A stretch of 64,000 nt of DNA from G965218495 sp965262785. GTDB lineage: Bacteria > Bacteroidota > Rhodothermia > Rhodothermales > Bin80. The stretch's first letter is position 1; each line of letters opens with the position of its first letter. Below are positions 1 to 7,245 of the stretch, one piece after another. The DNA is taken from positions 2,294,001 to 2,358,000 of the forward strand of contig OZ253559.1 in assembly GCA_965262785.1 (NCBI GenBank), in the 5' to 3' direction. Made by a program: the position numbers and the translations under genes. Below the pieces are notes generated by a model. That model made no database searches. It was not told the DNA's origin and saw only the letters and a program-made list of their open reading frames with translations.

Positions 1-19
1 TATTCTGCCGCGTTCGTCG

Positions 20-733
20 ATGATCAAGATGGGCATCCTTGCAGAGGAGACCGCTGTACGGGAAATCGTTGCATCCGACGCCGTGGTATACGTGTGCGCC
101 GAATGCGGGTACACGGCGCGCGGCTTCGAGCCAGTAAAGTGTGGCGTGTGCGGATCCTCTGCAGCGGCGTTTCAGAAGCTGGACAAGGAAGCCATCAGGC
201 GGTTGGCCCGGCTTGAGGGTGATTCGGAGGAGATGGCCACTTTTGACGACGTAAAGCTCAAATGGACGAGGGAGGCGCGTGATGAACTGCGCCAGATCCC
301 GGACGGATACCAGATGCGCCGGGCCAAGGCCCAGATCGAAAAGCGCGCTCGAGTGCGCCAGATTCCAACAATTACGCTGGACATGGTTCTTAGCGTAACC
401 CAGGACCATGCCAAAGACACGCAGTACCTCACGCCTCGTGGCTCGCTGAAGGAGGCGGGGCCGGGCGCAGCGGGAGATCGGGATGCCAAGGCCAGACCTG
501 CTGCGGAGGCACTACTCAAGGACGGGGAATTCATGTGGACGAGGGATGCACTTGCGCGTCTTGATCGCGTGCCGGAGGGCTTTATGCGCACCCGCACCAA
601 AGGACGCATAGAGGCGGTGGCCAAGAACCAGCATGCCAGCCTCATCACGCTGCAGGTGGTAGAGGAGGGCGTTAAAGAGAGCCTCAAGCTTATGGAAGAA
701 ATGATCCGGGAACAGGCCGATAGCAGCGCTTGA
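20..733 (+). CDS. Rubredoxin-like plus two PCP_red domains (possibly 5'-partial)
   Basis: The protein starts with a rubrerythrin-type rubredoxin knuckle: C26xxC29 and C41xxC44 in a CAECGY...CGVCG context, likely binding iron or zinc. Two copies follow of the roughly 45-residue helical domain known from the C-terminus of light-independent protochlorophyllide reductase subunit B (PCP_red), at about residues 81-125 and 171-217. Each has the pattern W-T-x-x-A...L-x-x-(I/V)-P-x-G...R...IE...(I)T. The frame is open to the window edge, so more protein may lie upstream and the first ATG is only a working start. The stop overlaps the TTG start of the Mrp-type ATPase, which suggests co-translation. No chlorophyll synthesis genes are visible, so the domain probably serves another redox or metal-cofactor role; that is inference. 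Domain call good, function unknown. Confidence 0.8.
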   Translation: MIKMGILAEETAVREIVASDAVVYVCAECGYTARGFEPVKCGVCGSSAAAFQKLDKEAIRRLARLEGDSEEMATFDDVKLKWTREARDELRQIPDGYQMRRAKAQIEKRARVRQIPTITLDMVLSVTQDHAKDTQYLTPRGSLKEAGPGAAGDRDAKARPAAEALLKDGEFMWTRDALARLDRVPEGFMRTRTKGRIEAVAKNQHASLITLQVVEEGVKESLKLMEEMIREQADSSA

Positions 734-1620
734 AAACTTATCACGACATCGCTACGGACGGCGGCTCCGATGTCTTGGGCCAAGTCACCGAACAGATGTC
801 GCGTCTGCAGAACCGGCTGACGAAGGTTGGCCATGTTGTAGCCATTATGAGCGGCAAGGGGGGCGTGGGCAAGAGCACGATGACCACCGTCCTGGCTGAA
901 GCGCTGACTTTGCAAGGGTACCGTGTTGGCATCGTTGATGCTGACATCAATGGACCTTCGGTGGCGCACATGACGGGCGTGCGGCACCAGACGCCCCTGC
1001 CGGGTGCAGAGGGAATGCAGCCTGCCGTCAATGCAGCAGGCATCAAGGTCATGTCCATGGATCTTTTCTTGCCATTGGATGCGACAGCCGTAGTTTGGGA
1101 CGCGCCTACTCAGGACCATGCATTTGCTTGGCGGCAGATGCTGGAGATGGGTGCACTGCGTGAACTCATTGCTGACACTGCGTGGGACACACTAGACGTG
1201 CTGCTCGTAGACCTTCCGCCAGGCACGGGCAAGCTGCCGGACCTGGCGGGCCTGATACCAAGCCTGTCCGGGGCTATCGTGGTGACCGGTCCAACGGCCG
1301 TGTCACAGATGGTGGTGGCACGGTCTATAACGATGGCCACCGACGTAGCTGGCGTGCCGGTTATTGGACTGGTAGAGAATATGTCCGTGTTTGTCTGCAG
1401 CACATGCGGGCAGGAGGAGCGGCTTGACACTTCCAACCAGGGAGCGGAAGCGCTCGCGGCAGCACATGGCGTGCCGCTTCTTGGGCGTGTGCCCTTTGAT
1501 CCACGGTTGGCGCTTGCTGCTGACCGTGGCGAACCCTTTTTAGCCAGTAACACTAACTCACCTGCCGGCAGCGCCATATCGGAGATTGCCACGCGTGTTC
1601 AGCATTACCTTGAGGCCTGA
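730..1620 (+). CDS. Mrp/NBP35-family P-loop ATPase, Fe-S carrier type
   Basis: A 296-residue ParA/MinD-like ATPase. The deviant Walker A GKGGVGKST sits at residues 42-50, followed by DADINGPS and a DLPPGTG loop, the hallmarks of the ApbC/Mrp/Nbp35 group that carries and delivers Fe-S clusters as dimers. The bridging CxxC motif is present (C223, C226, in FVCSTCG). The start is a TTG that overlaps the preceding stop codon (TTGA); an ATG at residue 23 is an alternative that would still keep the P-loop. It is sandwiched between two PCP_red-domain genes and separated from the next by only 3 bases. This implies one transcript, with the partners possibly acting as clients or adaptors. Family assignment is firm; client proteins are unknown. 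Confidence 0.92.
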   Translation: MKTYHDIATDGGSDVLGQVTEQMSRLQNRLTKVGHVVAIMSGKGGVGKSTMTTVLAEALTLQGYRVGIVDADINGPSVAHMTGVRHQTPLPGAEGMQPAVNAAGIKVMSMDLFLPLDATAVVWDAPTQDHAFAWRQMLEMGALRELIADTAWDTLDVLLVDLPPGTGKLPDLAGLIPSLSGAIVVTGPTAVSQMVVARSITMATDVAGVPVIGLVENMSVFVCSTCGQEERLDTSNQGAEALAAAHGVPLLGRVPFDPRLALAADRGEPFLASNTNSPAGSAISEIATRVQHYLEA

Positions 1621-1623
1621 GCC

Positions 1624-2103
1624 ATGAAATTCCTTTGCGTTCCTTGTGATGAGCCCATGGCCCTGCGCGAAGCGCGCGGGCCTTTTGAAGAGACGATGTC
1701 GATTGTCTATGGTTGCCCTGCCTGTGGCCACAGCATGGCGATGCTGACCAATAGGATGGAGACGCAGATGGTGCGTTCATTGGGCGTCAAGATTGGCGGC
1801 AGGACGCATGAAGCCGCTCCTATGGAGATGCTCCGGTCAAACCTGCAGGGAAGGCGCGAAGCAGTGCCGTCGCCAACTCCAGCGAGTCCCGGCTCCAAGT
1901 GCCCATTCACGGGCGTTGTGACGGAAGCCTTTGCCAGTGAGGCCTTGGAGTGGACGACAGAAGCCACCGCCCGCGTTGCCCGCATCCCGGACTTCGTCAG
2001 GCCCATGGTGTGCCGAAATGTGGAAGACTATGCCAGGAAGCATGGCCATTCGAAGGTGGATGCGGACGTGATGGATGCCATGAAGGGACAGCTCGGGGTT
2101 TAG
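1624..2103 (+). CDS. Zinc-ribbon protein with C-terminal PCP_red domain
   Basis: A 159-residue protein. Its N-terminus has two CxxC knuckles (C5/C8 and C31/C34), consistent with a zinc ribbon or a small Fe site. The C-terminus (about 110-155) is a third copy of the PCP_red helical domain, beginning LEWTTEA and continuing through IPDFVRPMV and NVEDYARKHG, which is closer to the ChlB consensus than the two copies in the first gene. The linker is proline-rich. It follows the Mrp ATPase by 3 bases, so it is almost certainly in the same operon. The specific role is not known; the recurring pairing of metal-knuckle and PCP_red domains around an Fe-S carrier ATPase suggests cofactor handling, which is inference. 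Confidence 0.82.
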   Translation: MKFLCVPCDEPMALREARGPFEETMSIVYGCPACGHSMAMLTNRMETQMVRSLGVKIGGRTHEAAPMEMLRSNLQGRREAVPSPTPASPGSKCPFTGVVTEAFASEALEWTTEATARVARIPDFVRPMVCRNVEDYARKHGHSKVDADVMDAMKGQLGV

Positions 2104-2166
2104 TCCGCAAGATTGTGCGCCTGAAGGTGCGCCGTAGAGGCCCGGTTGTGCTGGCTACCCTGCGAG

Positions 2167-2679
2167 TCACGATTCGGCTATTTGCGGTGCGTTTTCTCCT
2201 CGCAGGCTGCTAAGTAGCAGGCGCGGAGGCTTTTTTGCCAGAGAAGCGACGGCTGCGCGTATCTGGTCCGGGTTCGGGTCGAGCTCAGCGAGCACATACG
2301 ATGCGTGCTTCAGAATGCTTTGCCACGAGTCGTTTTCCGGGAAGAATCCGCGCCCGAAAATGGAGTTGGTAACAAAATCCAGCCGGAGCTCAAAGAAGCC
2401 GTGGAAGCGTGCCAGACTCTCCAGCTCCGCCTTGGTGAAGCAAGCCTCGAATTCCGCTATCTTTTCGTCAAAGTGCTCGCCTTTAAGGCTGTCAGCGTAG
2501 GCCTCCCCTGGGATATAGATGTCATCGAACCACACGCGTGTGAGTGCGGCAGCCAGCTCCTCCGGTCGCGCGTGGCGCTTGCAGGCAGCAAGGCATTCGG
2601 GCGAGGTCAGGAAAGCCAGAAAGACCACGATGCGGTCGTGCCAGTTTGCGGTAGCGATGGTGGGCAAGGCGTGCGTCAT
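2167..2679 (-). CDS. Hypothetical protein (helical, no recognised domain)
   Basis: A 170-residue product when started at the ATG at 2679, which lies 17 bases after the stop of the upstream minus-strand gene. The frame stays open for 32 more codons upstream, but that extension would overlap the neighbour. The chain has acidic and aromatic stretches such as HDRIVVFLAFL and FHGFFELRLDFV and looks all-helical and cytoplasmic, with no signal peptide or membrane segment. I do not recognise the family. It is convergent with the PCP_red/Mrp unit and probably co-transcribed with the 2697-3056 gene. Confidence 0.6.
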   Translation of the reverse strand: MTHALPTIATANWHDRIVVFLAFLTSPECLAACKRHARPEELAAALTRVWFDDIYIPGEAYADSLKGEHFDEKIAEFEACFTKAELESLARFHGFFELRLDFVTNSIFGRGFFPENDSWQSILKHASYVLAELDPNPDQIRAAVASLAKKPPRLLLSSLRGENAPQIAES

Positions 2680-2696
2680 GGGATAGGGGCTCCACG

Positions 2697-3056
2697 CTAG
2701 AAGCTGATTTCGGGCATGTCCTGCCAGAGAGGCGGGCCATCGGGCTTGAAGTTTTTTGTAGATACGAAGTGCCACCCCTCGTGGAAGTTGAGCTTGAACT
2801 TGCCACCCCCGTAGTGCTTCCGCAGGTAGTGCATCGGGTCATTTAGGAGATCGGCCATCTCCAGCACGCTGCCACGTTCCAAGCCCTTGAAGCGCACGGA
2901 GTTCGGAATCGGGACCTGTACCAGGATCGTGACCGAAGACTGGCTCATGGACCGCAGAAAAGCGGCTTCCACCTCCTCTTCCGAAGGAGAGGTGTTGCCG
3001 TCATTAGCTAACTTTTTATGGATGTATTTCTCGTAGAGCTTCCATACCCAGGTCAT
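2697..3056 (-). CDS. Hypothetical protein
   Basis: A 119-residue soluble protein starting MTWVWKLYEKYIHKK, with a mixed alpha/beta look (a helical N-terminus, then SSVTILVQVPIP as a likely strand and KFKLNFHEGWHFVSTKN near the end). No motif was recognised. It is the first gene of a two-gene minus-strand unit, divergent from the copper-type lipoprotein gene. A TATAAT-like box on the minus strand (3068-3073) lies just upstream of its ATG. Reality is supported by length, codon pattern and tight spacing to the next gene. Confidence 0.6.
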   Translation of the reverse strand: MTWVWKLYEKYIHKKLANDGNTSPSEEEVEAAFLRSMSQSSVTILVQVPIPNSVRFKGLERGSVLEMADLLNDPMHYLRKHYGGGKFKLNFHEGWHFVSTKNFKPDGPPLWQDMPEISF

Positions 3057-3101
3057 GGCGATGCCCGATTATAAAGATTGCGCGAAGGGTTCACAGAACA
3101 C

Positions 3102-3146
3102 TTGACTATTTTGCCGCAAATCAGAATAATCTACGGCGTATCTTTG
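3102..3146 (+). promoter_or_regulatory. Promoter candidate for the lipoprotein gene
   Basis: TTGACT at 3102-3107 is followed after 17 bases by AATAAT at 3125-3130, a good sigma-70-like pair. A few bases further, TATCTTTG at 3139-3146 fits the Bacteroidota minus-7 consensus TAnnTTTG. Either could drive the lipoprotein gene that starts at 3195. Seen by eye only, with no transcript data. Confidence 0.45.
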
Positions 3147-3194
3147 CGCCGTGGAATACTGCAGGGACAAATTCAACTAACAAACTCAATACCT

Positions 3195-3959
3195 ATGCGA
3201 TCTTTAGCGCTGGCACTTGTTGTAGTTCTCTTCGCAACCGCCTGTGGAGGCGGTGGCAGCACGGATGCGGATTCCGAAGCTCCGGCTGATGCTGTTGCGG
3301 ATACCGAGAGCACACCTATGGGGACCGCCTCAATCACTGGCTTGGTCTCCTTTGACGGCGAGGCGCCCGCACGTACGCCTGTGCGGATGAAGCCTGAATG
3401 TATGGACCAACACGACTCGAATCCTCTGTCCGAGGATGCCATTGTGAATGAGGGTGCCTTACAGAATGTGTTCGTGTACGTATCGGTAGGCCTGCCCGAC
3501 GGATACTCTTACGCCGAGCCAGCGGGGGCGGTAACACTTGACCAGGTAGGCTGCATGTACGCACCGCGCGTGATGGGCATGCAGGCTGGGCAGACCCTCC
3601 GCATTGAAAACAGCGATCCGTTCCAGCACAACGTGCACCCGGTCCCGGAAAAGAACCGCTCCTTTAACGAGTCCACTCCCAACGAGGGTGACTATTTGGA
3701 GAAGACATTCCTGGTACCCGAGGTTATGGTATCTGTGAAGTGCGACGTGCATGCTTGGATGCAGGCGTACATCGGCGTGCTGGACCATCCCTACTATGCG
3801 ACGAGCGGTGCTGATGGCTCGTTTTCGATCAGCGGACTGCCGGCTGGGACGTACACCGTCATGACCTGGCACGAGCAATTCGGCGGACAGGAGATGCAGG
3901 TGACCGTTGGGGACGGAGAATCAAAGCAGGCCGACGTCAGCTATTCGGCCACGAGCTAA
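3195..3959 (+). CDS. Lipoprotein with blue-copper-like site and carboxypeptidase-regulatory-like domain
   Basis: The start chosen at 3195 gives a classic lipoprotein signal (MRSLALALVV..ATAC, lipid Cys at residue 17) and a 254-residue product; the frame is open 39 codons further upstream, but that part is not signal-like. After an Asp/Ala-rich linker, the core carries conserved Cys/His residues: H145 and H148 (FQHNVHPV) and C183-D-V-H186-A-W-M189. This spacing resembles cupredoxin Cys-His-Met ligands. The final part (about 200-254, ADGSFSISGLPAGTYTV) is a beta-sandwich of the carboxypeptidase-regulatory type. It stands alone upstream of the A1 oxidase operon, separated by a terminator, and could be a periplasmic electron carrier or copper protein. 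That role is inference; copper binding is unproven. Confidence 0.8.
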   Translation: MRSLALALVVVLFATACGGGGSTDADSEAPADAVADTESTPMGTASITGLVSFDGEAPARTPVRMKPECMDQHDSNPLSEDAIVNEGALQNVFVYVSVGLPDGYSYAEPAGAVTLDQVGCMYAPRVMGMQAGQTLRIENSDPFQHNVHPVPEKNRSFNESTPNEGDYLEKTFLVPEVMVSVKCDVHAWMQAYIGVLDHPYYATSGADGSFSISGLPAGTYTVMTWHEQFGGQEMQVTVGDGESKQADVSYSATS

Positions 3960-3964
3960 GATAG

Positions 3965-3992
3965 AAAGCGCCCGTCACCGGGCGCTTTTTTT
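3965..3992 (+). terminator. Rho-independent terminator
   Basis: A perfect inverted repeat: AAAGCGCCCG (3965-3974), a TCAC loop, then CGGGCGCTTT, running into a tract of eight T residues that ends at 3992. It begins 6 bases after the lipoprotein stop codon and separates that gene from the oxidase operon starting at 4013. Confidence 0.9.
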
Positions 3993-4012
3993 GATTCAGA
4001 AAAGTCATTGCG

Positions 4013-5776
4013 ATGGAAGACCATCACGCAGAAACACACGAGTCGCATGCAGGCCACCACGTAGGATTTTGGCGCAAGTACTGGTTTTCGACTGACCACA
4101 AGGTCATTGGTATCCAGTACGGGATCACTGCGCTGATTTTCCTGTTGCTCGGCTTCATCCTCATGCTGCTGATGCGGTGGCAGCTCGCCTCACCGGGCAT
4201 AGAGATTCCGCTGCTTGGTGCACTCACCCCGGAGATGTATAACCAGTTTGGTGCCATGCACGGCACCATAATGGTGTTCTTGGGCATTGTGCCGCTGGCA
4301 GTAGGCGCCTTTGGCAACTACGTAGTTCCTCTTCAGATCGGGGCGGTCGATATGGCTTTCCCGCGCCTAAACATGGCGAGTTACCACTTCTTTTTCTGGG
4401 GTGGTGTCGTTATGCTTGCAAGCTTTTTCGTGCCGCAGGGTGCTGCGAAGGCGGGATGGACGTCCTATCCGCCGCTGGCCGACATTGAAACTATGGGGCA
4501 GACCATGTGGCTTTGGGGCATGGTGCTGCTCATTACTTCGTCATTACTGGGCGCGATAAACTTCCTCACGACTATCATCCAGCTACGTACGGAAGGGATG
4601 ACCTTCTTTCGGATGCCGTTCTTCGTGTGGGCGCAGTTCATCACCGCGTTTCTCCTTCTGTTGGCATTCCCGCCGCTGGAGGCCGCAGGGTTTCTTCAGC
4701 TCGCCGACAGGCTCTTGGACACCAGCTTTTTCTTACCCAGCGGACTCGTGACCGCAGATGGACCCTTAGAGGTATCCGGGGGAGGCAGTCCGCTACTCTG
4801 GCAGCATCTTTTCTGGTTTCTGGCCCACCCGGAAGTGTACGTGCTGGTACTGCCGGCGATGGGGATCGTAGCCGAGGTTATAGCCAACAACACGCGGAAG
4901 CCGCTTTGGGGTTACCGGCTGATGGTATACTCCCTGATTTTTTTGGGCTTCATGTCATTCATCGTGTGGGCACACCACATGTTCATTACGGGCATGGGCA
5001 CGGCCATCAGCGCCTTTTTTCAGGTGACGACGATGATCATATCGATCCCGTCGGTAATAATCCTCTCTGCGCTGATTATCACGCTGCGCGGCGGTTCGAT
5101 TCGGTATTCGACGCCCATGCTGTTTGCACTGGGCTTCTTGCCCATGTTTGGCATTGGCGGGCTAACCGGCCTGCCGCTTGGCCTTGCGCCAACCGATATT
5201 CCGCTGCATGACACCTACTATGTAATTGGCCACTTCCACTACGTCGTAGCGCCCGGCACCATCCTGGCGCTCTTCGCCGGAATCTACTACTGGTTCCCGA
5301 AAATTACGGGGCGCACCTTGAATGACACGCTGGGTAAGGTGCATTTCTGGGGTACGATCATCGCAATGAACGGCATCTTTTTTCCGATGCTTATCCAGGG
5401 GATGGCAGGTGTATCGCGGCGCCTGTTTGATGGCGGGCTGGCCTACAGCTTCTCCGAGCCTGTGCTGCACTACAACGTCTTCATGTCCATTTCGGCCGCT
5501 GCGTTGTTTGCATTCCAGATCCCGTTCATCGTCAACTTTTTTATGAGCCTGAAGGGAGGCAGGAAGGTGGCGAAGTCCAACTATTGGGATGCTACCACAC
5601 TCGACTGGTCGGCTACCCCCACCCCACCCGTGGCTCATGGAAACTTTGAGACAGTCCCGCGTGTGTATCGCGGCCCTTACGAATACAGTGTACCAGGCAG
5701 CGAATTGCCGTTCTTGCCTCAGGACTATGCACCTCCGGCAATGCCTGCAGAATCCCAGGAGGAGGTAGAAGCGTAG
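4013..5776 (+). CDS. ctaD: Cytochrome c oxidase subunit I, A1 type
   Basis: A 587-residue haem-copper oxidase catalytic subunit with about 12 membrane segments. It binds the low-spin haem, the high-spin haem and CuB. The N-terminal region has STDHKVIGIQY and a haem-ligand helix with MHGTIMVF. The CuB/cross-link region reads AHPEVY at about 271-276 (H272, E274, Y276); the Glu marks the A1 class with a D-channel. Later motifs are WAHHMF, HDTYYVIGHFHYV (haem ligands) and WFPKITGR. It is the first gene of an operon continuing with subunit III (4 bases), IV, two small membrane proteins and II. Having subunit II last is an unusual order. It is a different class from the caa3 subunit I at 20350-22002. 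Confidence 0.95.
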   Translation: MEDHHAETHESHAGHHVGFWRKYWFSTDHKVIGIQYGITALIFLLLGFILMLLMRWQLASPGIEIPLLGALTPEMYNQFGAMHGTIMVFLGIVPLAVGAFGNYVVPLQIGAVDMAFPRLNMASYHFFFWGGVVMLASFFVPQGAAKAGWTSYPPLADIETMGQTMWLWGMVLLITSSLLGAINFLTTIIQLRTEGMTFFRMPFFVWAQFITAFLLLLAFPPLEAAGFLQLADRLLDTSFFLPSGLVTADGPLEVSGGGSPLLWQHLFWFLAHPEVYVLVLPAMGIVAEVIANNTRKPLWGYRLMVYSLIFLGFMSFIVWAHHMFITGMGTAISAFFQVTTMIISIPSVIILSALIITLRGGSIRYSTPMLFALGFLPMFGIGGLTGLPLGLAPTDIPLHDTYYVIGHFHYVVAPGTILALFAGIYYWFPKITGRTLNDTLGKVHFWGTIIAMNGIFFPMLIQGMAGVSRRLFDGGLAYSFSEPVLHYNVFMSISAAALFAFQIPFIVNFFMSLKGGRKVAKSNYWDATTLDWSATPTPPVAHGNFETVPRVYRGPYEYSVPGSELPFLPQDYAPPAMPAESQEEVEA

Positions 5777-5780
5777 CGCT

Positions 5781-6425
5781 ATGGAATTGCTTATTCCTTA
5801 CGAGGTAACGCCACGACGCGATACCGGCGTCAATAACGCGAAGCTTGGCATCTGGCTCTTTTTGGCTTCAGAGGTCATGTTGTTTGGAGGGCTATTCGCC
5901 GCGTACATTTTTCTTCGGATGGGAGCGGACGCGTGGCCTGGCATGGAGACGTTCGATACGCACGAGATGGCTACGCGCGCCGATCAGATCCTTAGCGTGC
6001 CACTGGCCACGCTGAACACCGTGATTCTGATCGCATCCAGCGTAACCATGGTGCTGTCGTGGGCTTCGCTGAAGATGAACAACTTCAAGGGATTCAAGCT
6101 GAATATGGGGCTGACCATACTATTGGCGTTTGGATTCCTGGTTGTCAAGGCCTTTGAGTATGGCTCGAAATTCGATCACGGTGTCGGGCCGGAGACCAAC
6201 ATCTTTCTGGCAATCTACTTTGTGCTCACGGGGCTGCATGCCATTCACGTGACCGGGGGCATCATCGTTAACGCGTACTTCTGGGGCCCGGGCACGAAGA
6301 TGTGGCTGAAGGGCAACGCACGTGACAAGGCACACTTTACTAACCGGATCGAAGTCGCCGGCTTGTACTGGCATTTTGTGGATCTGGTCTGGATCTTCCT
6401 GTTTCCAATGATTTACCTCGTGTGA
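5781..6425 (+). CDS. ctaE: Cytochrome c oxidase subunit III
   Basis: A 214-residue membrane protein, the short bacterial form with five predicted transmembrane helices. Typical features are NAKLGIWLFLASEVMLFGGLFAAY near the start, a KAFEYGSKFDHG segment, LTGLHAIHVTGG, and the C-terminal EVAGLYWHFVDLVWIFLFPMIYL signature. Subunit III stabilises subunit I and supports proton uptake. It starts 4 bases after the subunit I stop and is followed 1 base later by subunit IV. Confidence 0.94.
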   Translation: MELLIPYEVTPRRDTGVNNAKLGIWLFLASEVMLFGGLFAAYIFLRMGADAWPGMETFDTHEMATRADQILSVPLATLNTVILIASSVTMVLSWASLKMNNFKGFKLNMGLTILLAFGFLVVKAFEYGSKFDHGVGPETNIFLAIYFVLTGLHAIHVTGGIIVNAYFWGPGTKMWLKGNARDKAHFTNRIEVAGLYWHFVDLVWIFLFPMIYLV

Positions 6426-6426
6426 T

Positions 6427-6753
6427 ATGGCCGAAGAAATGACTGTAGAGGAAGTCAAGCGGCACGTCAGGGTATACCTGATGGTGTTCGGGGCGCTGTT
6501 AGTTCTGACGCTGGTGACCGTGGCCGTTTCGCTGTTGGACATTCCGTTTGGGCCGGCCCTCGCCGTGGCCCTTGTCATCGCGGTGATCAAGGGCTCGCTG
6601 GTGGCTTTGTACTTCATGCACCTGATCAGTGAGCGCCAGGTCATCATGTGGGTACTTGCCACGGCCGCCGCCTTTCTTATTGGGATGTTCGCCCTTTTCA
6701 TCTCTTCGCTGCTGGACCAGGCGGAGGTAGCGCTGCTGCTCAGTGTCGCTTAA
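6427..6753 (+). CDS. Cytochrome c oxidase subunit IV (CoxD-like)
   Basis: A 108-residue membrane protein of the prokaryotic cytochrome c oxidase subunit IV family, with three hydrophobic helices. The marker segment is around residues 45-65, AVALVIAVIKGSLVALYFMHL, where the K-x-x-L-V-A-x-Y-F-M-H motif is characteristic. It has no haem motif, unlike the fused paralogue at 19020-19688. Its 3' end overlaps the following small gene by 11 bases, supporting translational coupling in the oxidase operon. Confidence 0.9.
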   Translation: MAEEMTVEEVKRHVRVYLMVFGALLVLTLVTVAVSLLDIPFGPALAVALVIAVIKGSLVALYFMHLISERQVIMWVLATAAAFLIGMFALFISSLLDQAEVALLLSVA

Positions 6754-6949
6754 GACCTTCCATATCGTTTTTATTGCGGTTTCCACGCTGGTTGCGTTTT
6801 TCTTCGGCGTGTGGGCAATCTTCCGCGGCTTGGTCGATAGCAGTTGGGTGATGGCGATAAGTGGTCTGGTGGCATTTGTCGCTGGAGTGGGCCTCATATA
6901 CTACGGCGTCAGGTTTATCCGAAAACTCAAATCCGCGGGCATCTACTAG
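6743..6949 (+). CDS. Small two-helix membrane protein in oxidase operon
   Basis: A 68-residue product read from a GTG at 6743, inside the end of the subunit IV gene. Two hydrophobic helices (about 8-28 and 36-57) are separated by a short loop containing VDSSW, and the tail is basic (RFIRKLKSAG). No family is recognised. The 11-base overlap upstream and the position inside the operon suggest an accessory or assembly component of the A1 oxidase, but function is not shown by sequence. Confidence 0.6.
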   Translation: MSLKTFHIVFIAVSTLVAFFFGVWAIFRGLVDSSWVMAISGLVAFVAGVGLIYYGVRFIRKLKSAGIY

Positions 6950-6954
6950 GTGAC

Positions 6955-7233
6955 ATGAATACGCTTTGCAGAGTGTCTGTACTTCTTTTGCTTGCGCTGC
7001 TGCTTCCGCTGGACGCGTGGGCGTGCGAGCACTGTTTGGGCATCGGCGGGGCCAACGGCCCCACGATCAGAGCGCTGATGTTTTCAATGGCAGCGCTCCT
7101 TTCAATAGTGAGCTTTGTAGGGGTGGGAATCGGCATGTTCTTCATTAACACGGCTCGCAGGAGTCAACAGCTGTCTTCAGGAGACTTGGAGGTAACCTCG
7201 CAGGGCGACCTTGCGCCTCGGACCACGGTTTAG
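6955..7233 (+). CDS. Small exported/membrane protein with CxxC
   Basis: The start at 6955 (ATG, 5 bases after the previous stop) gives 92 residues. A clear signal sequence or signal anchor (VLLLLALLLPLDAWA) is followed directly by C24-E-H-C27, a loop GIGGANGPT, a second hydrophobic helix (about 37-60) and a polar tail. The CxxC on the outer face could bind metal (copper delivery to CuA would fit the neighbourhood) or form a disulfide. This is inference; no family is recognised. It lies 12 bases before the subunit II gene. Confidence 0.65.
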   Translation: MNTLCRVSVLLLLALLLPLDAWACEHCLGIGGANGPTIRALMFSMAALLSIVSFVGVGIGMFFINTARRSQQLSSGDLEVTSQGDLAPRTTV

Positions 7234-7245
7234 AAATTTTGCGCC

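Noticed and set aside
2117..2135. GTGCGCC...GTGCGCC between convergent genes as a possible terminator
   Set aside because: It is a direct repeat, not inverted, and lacks a T-tract.
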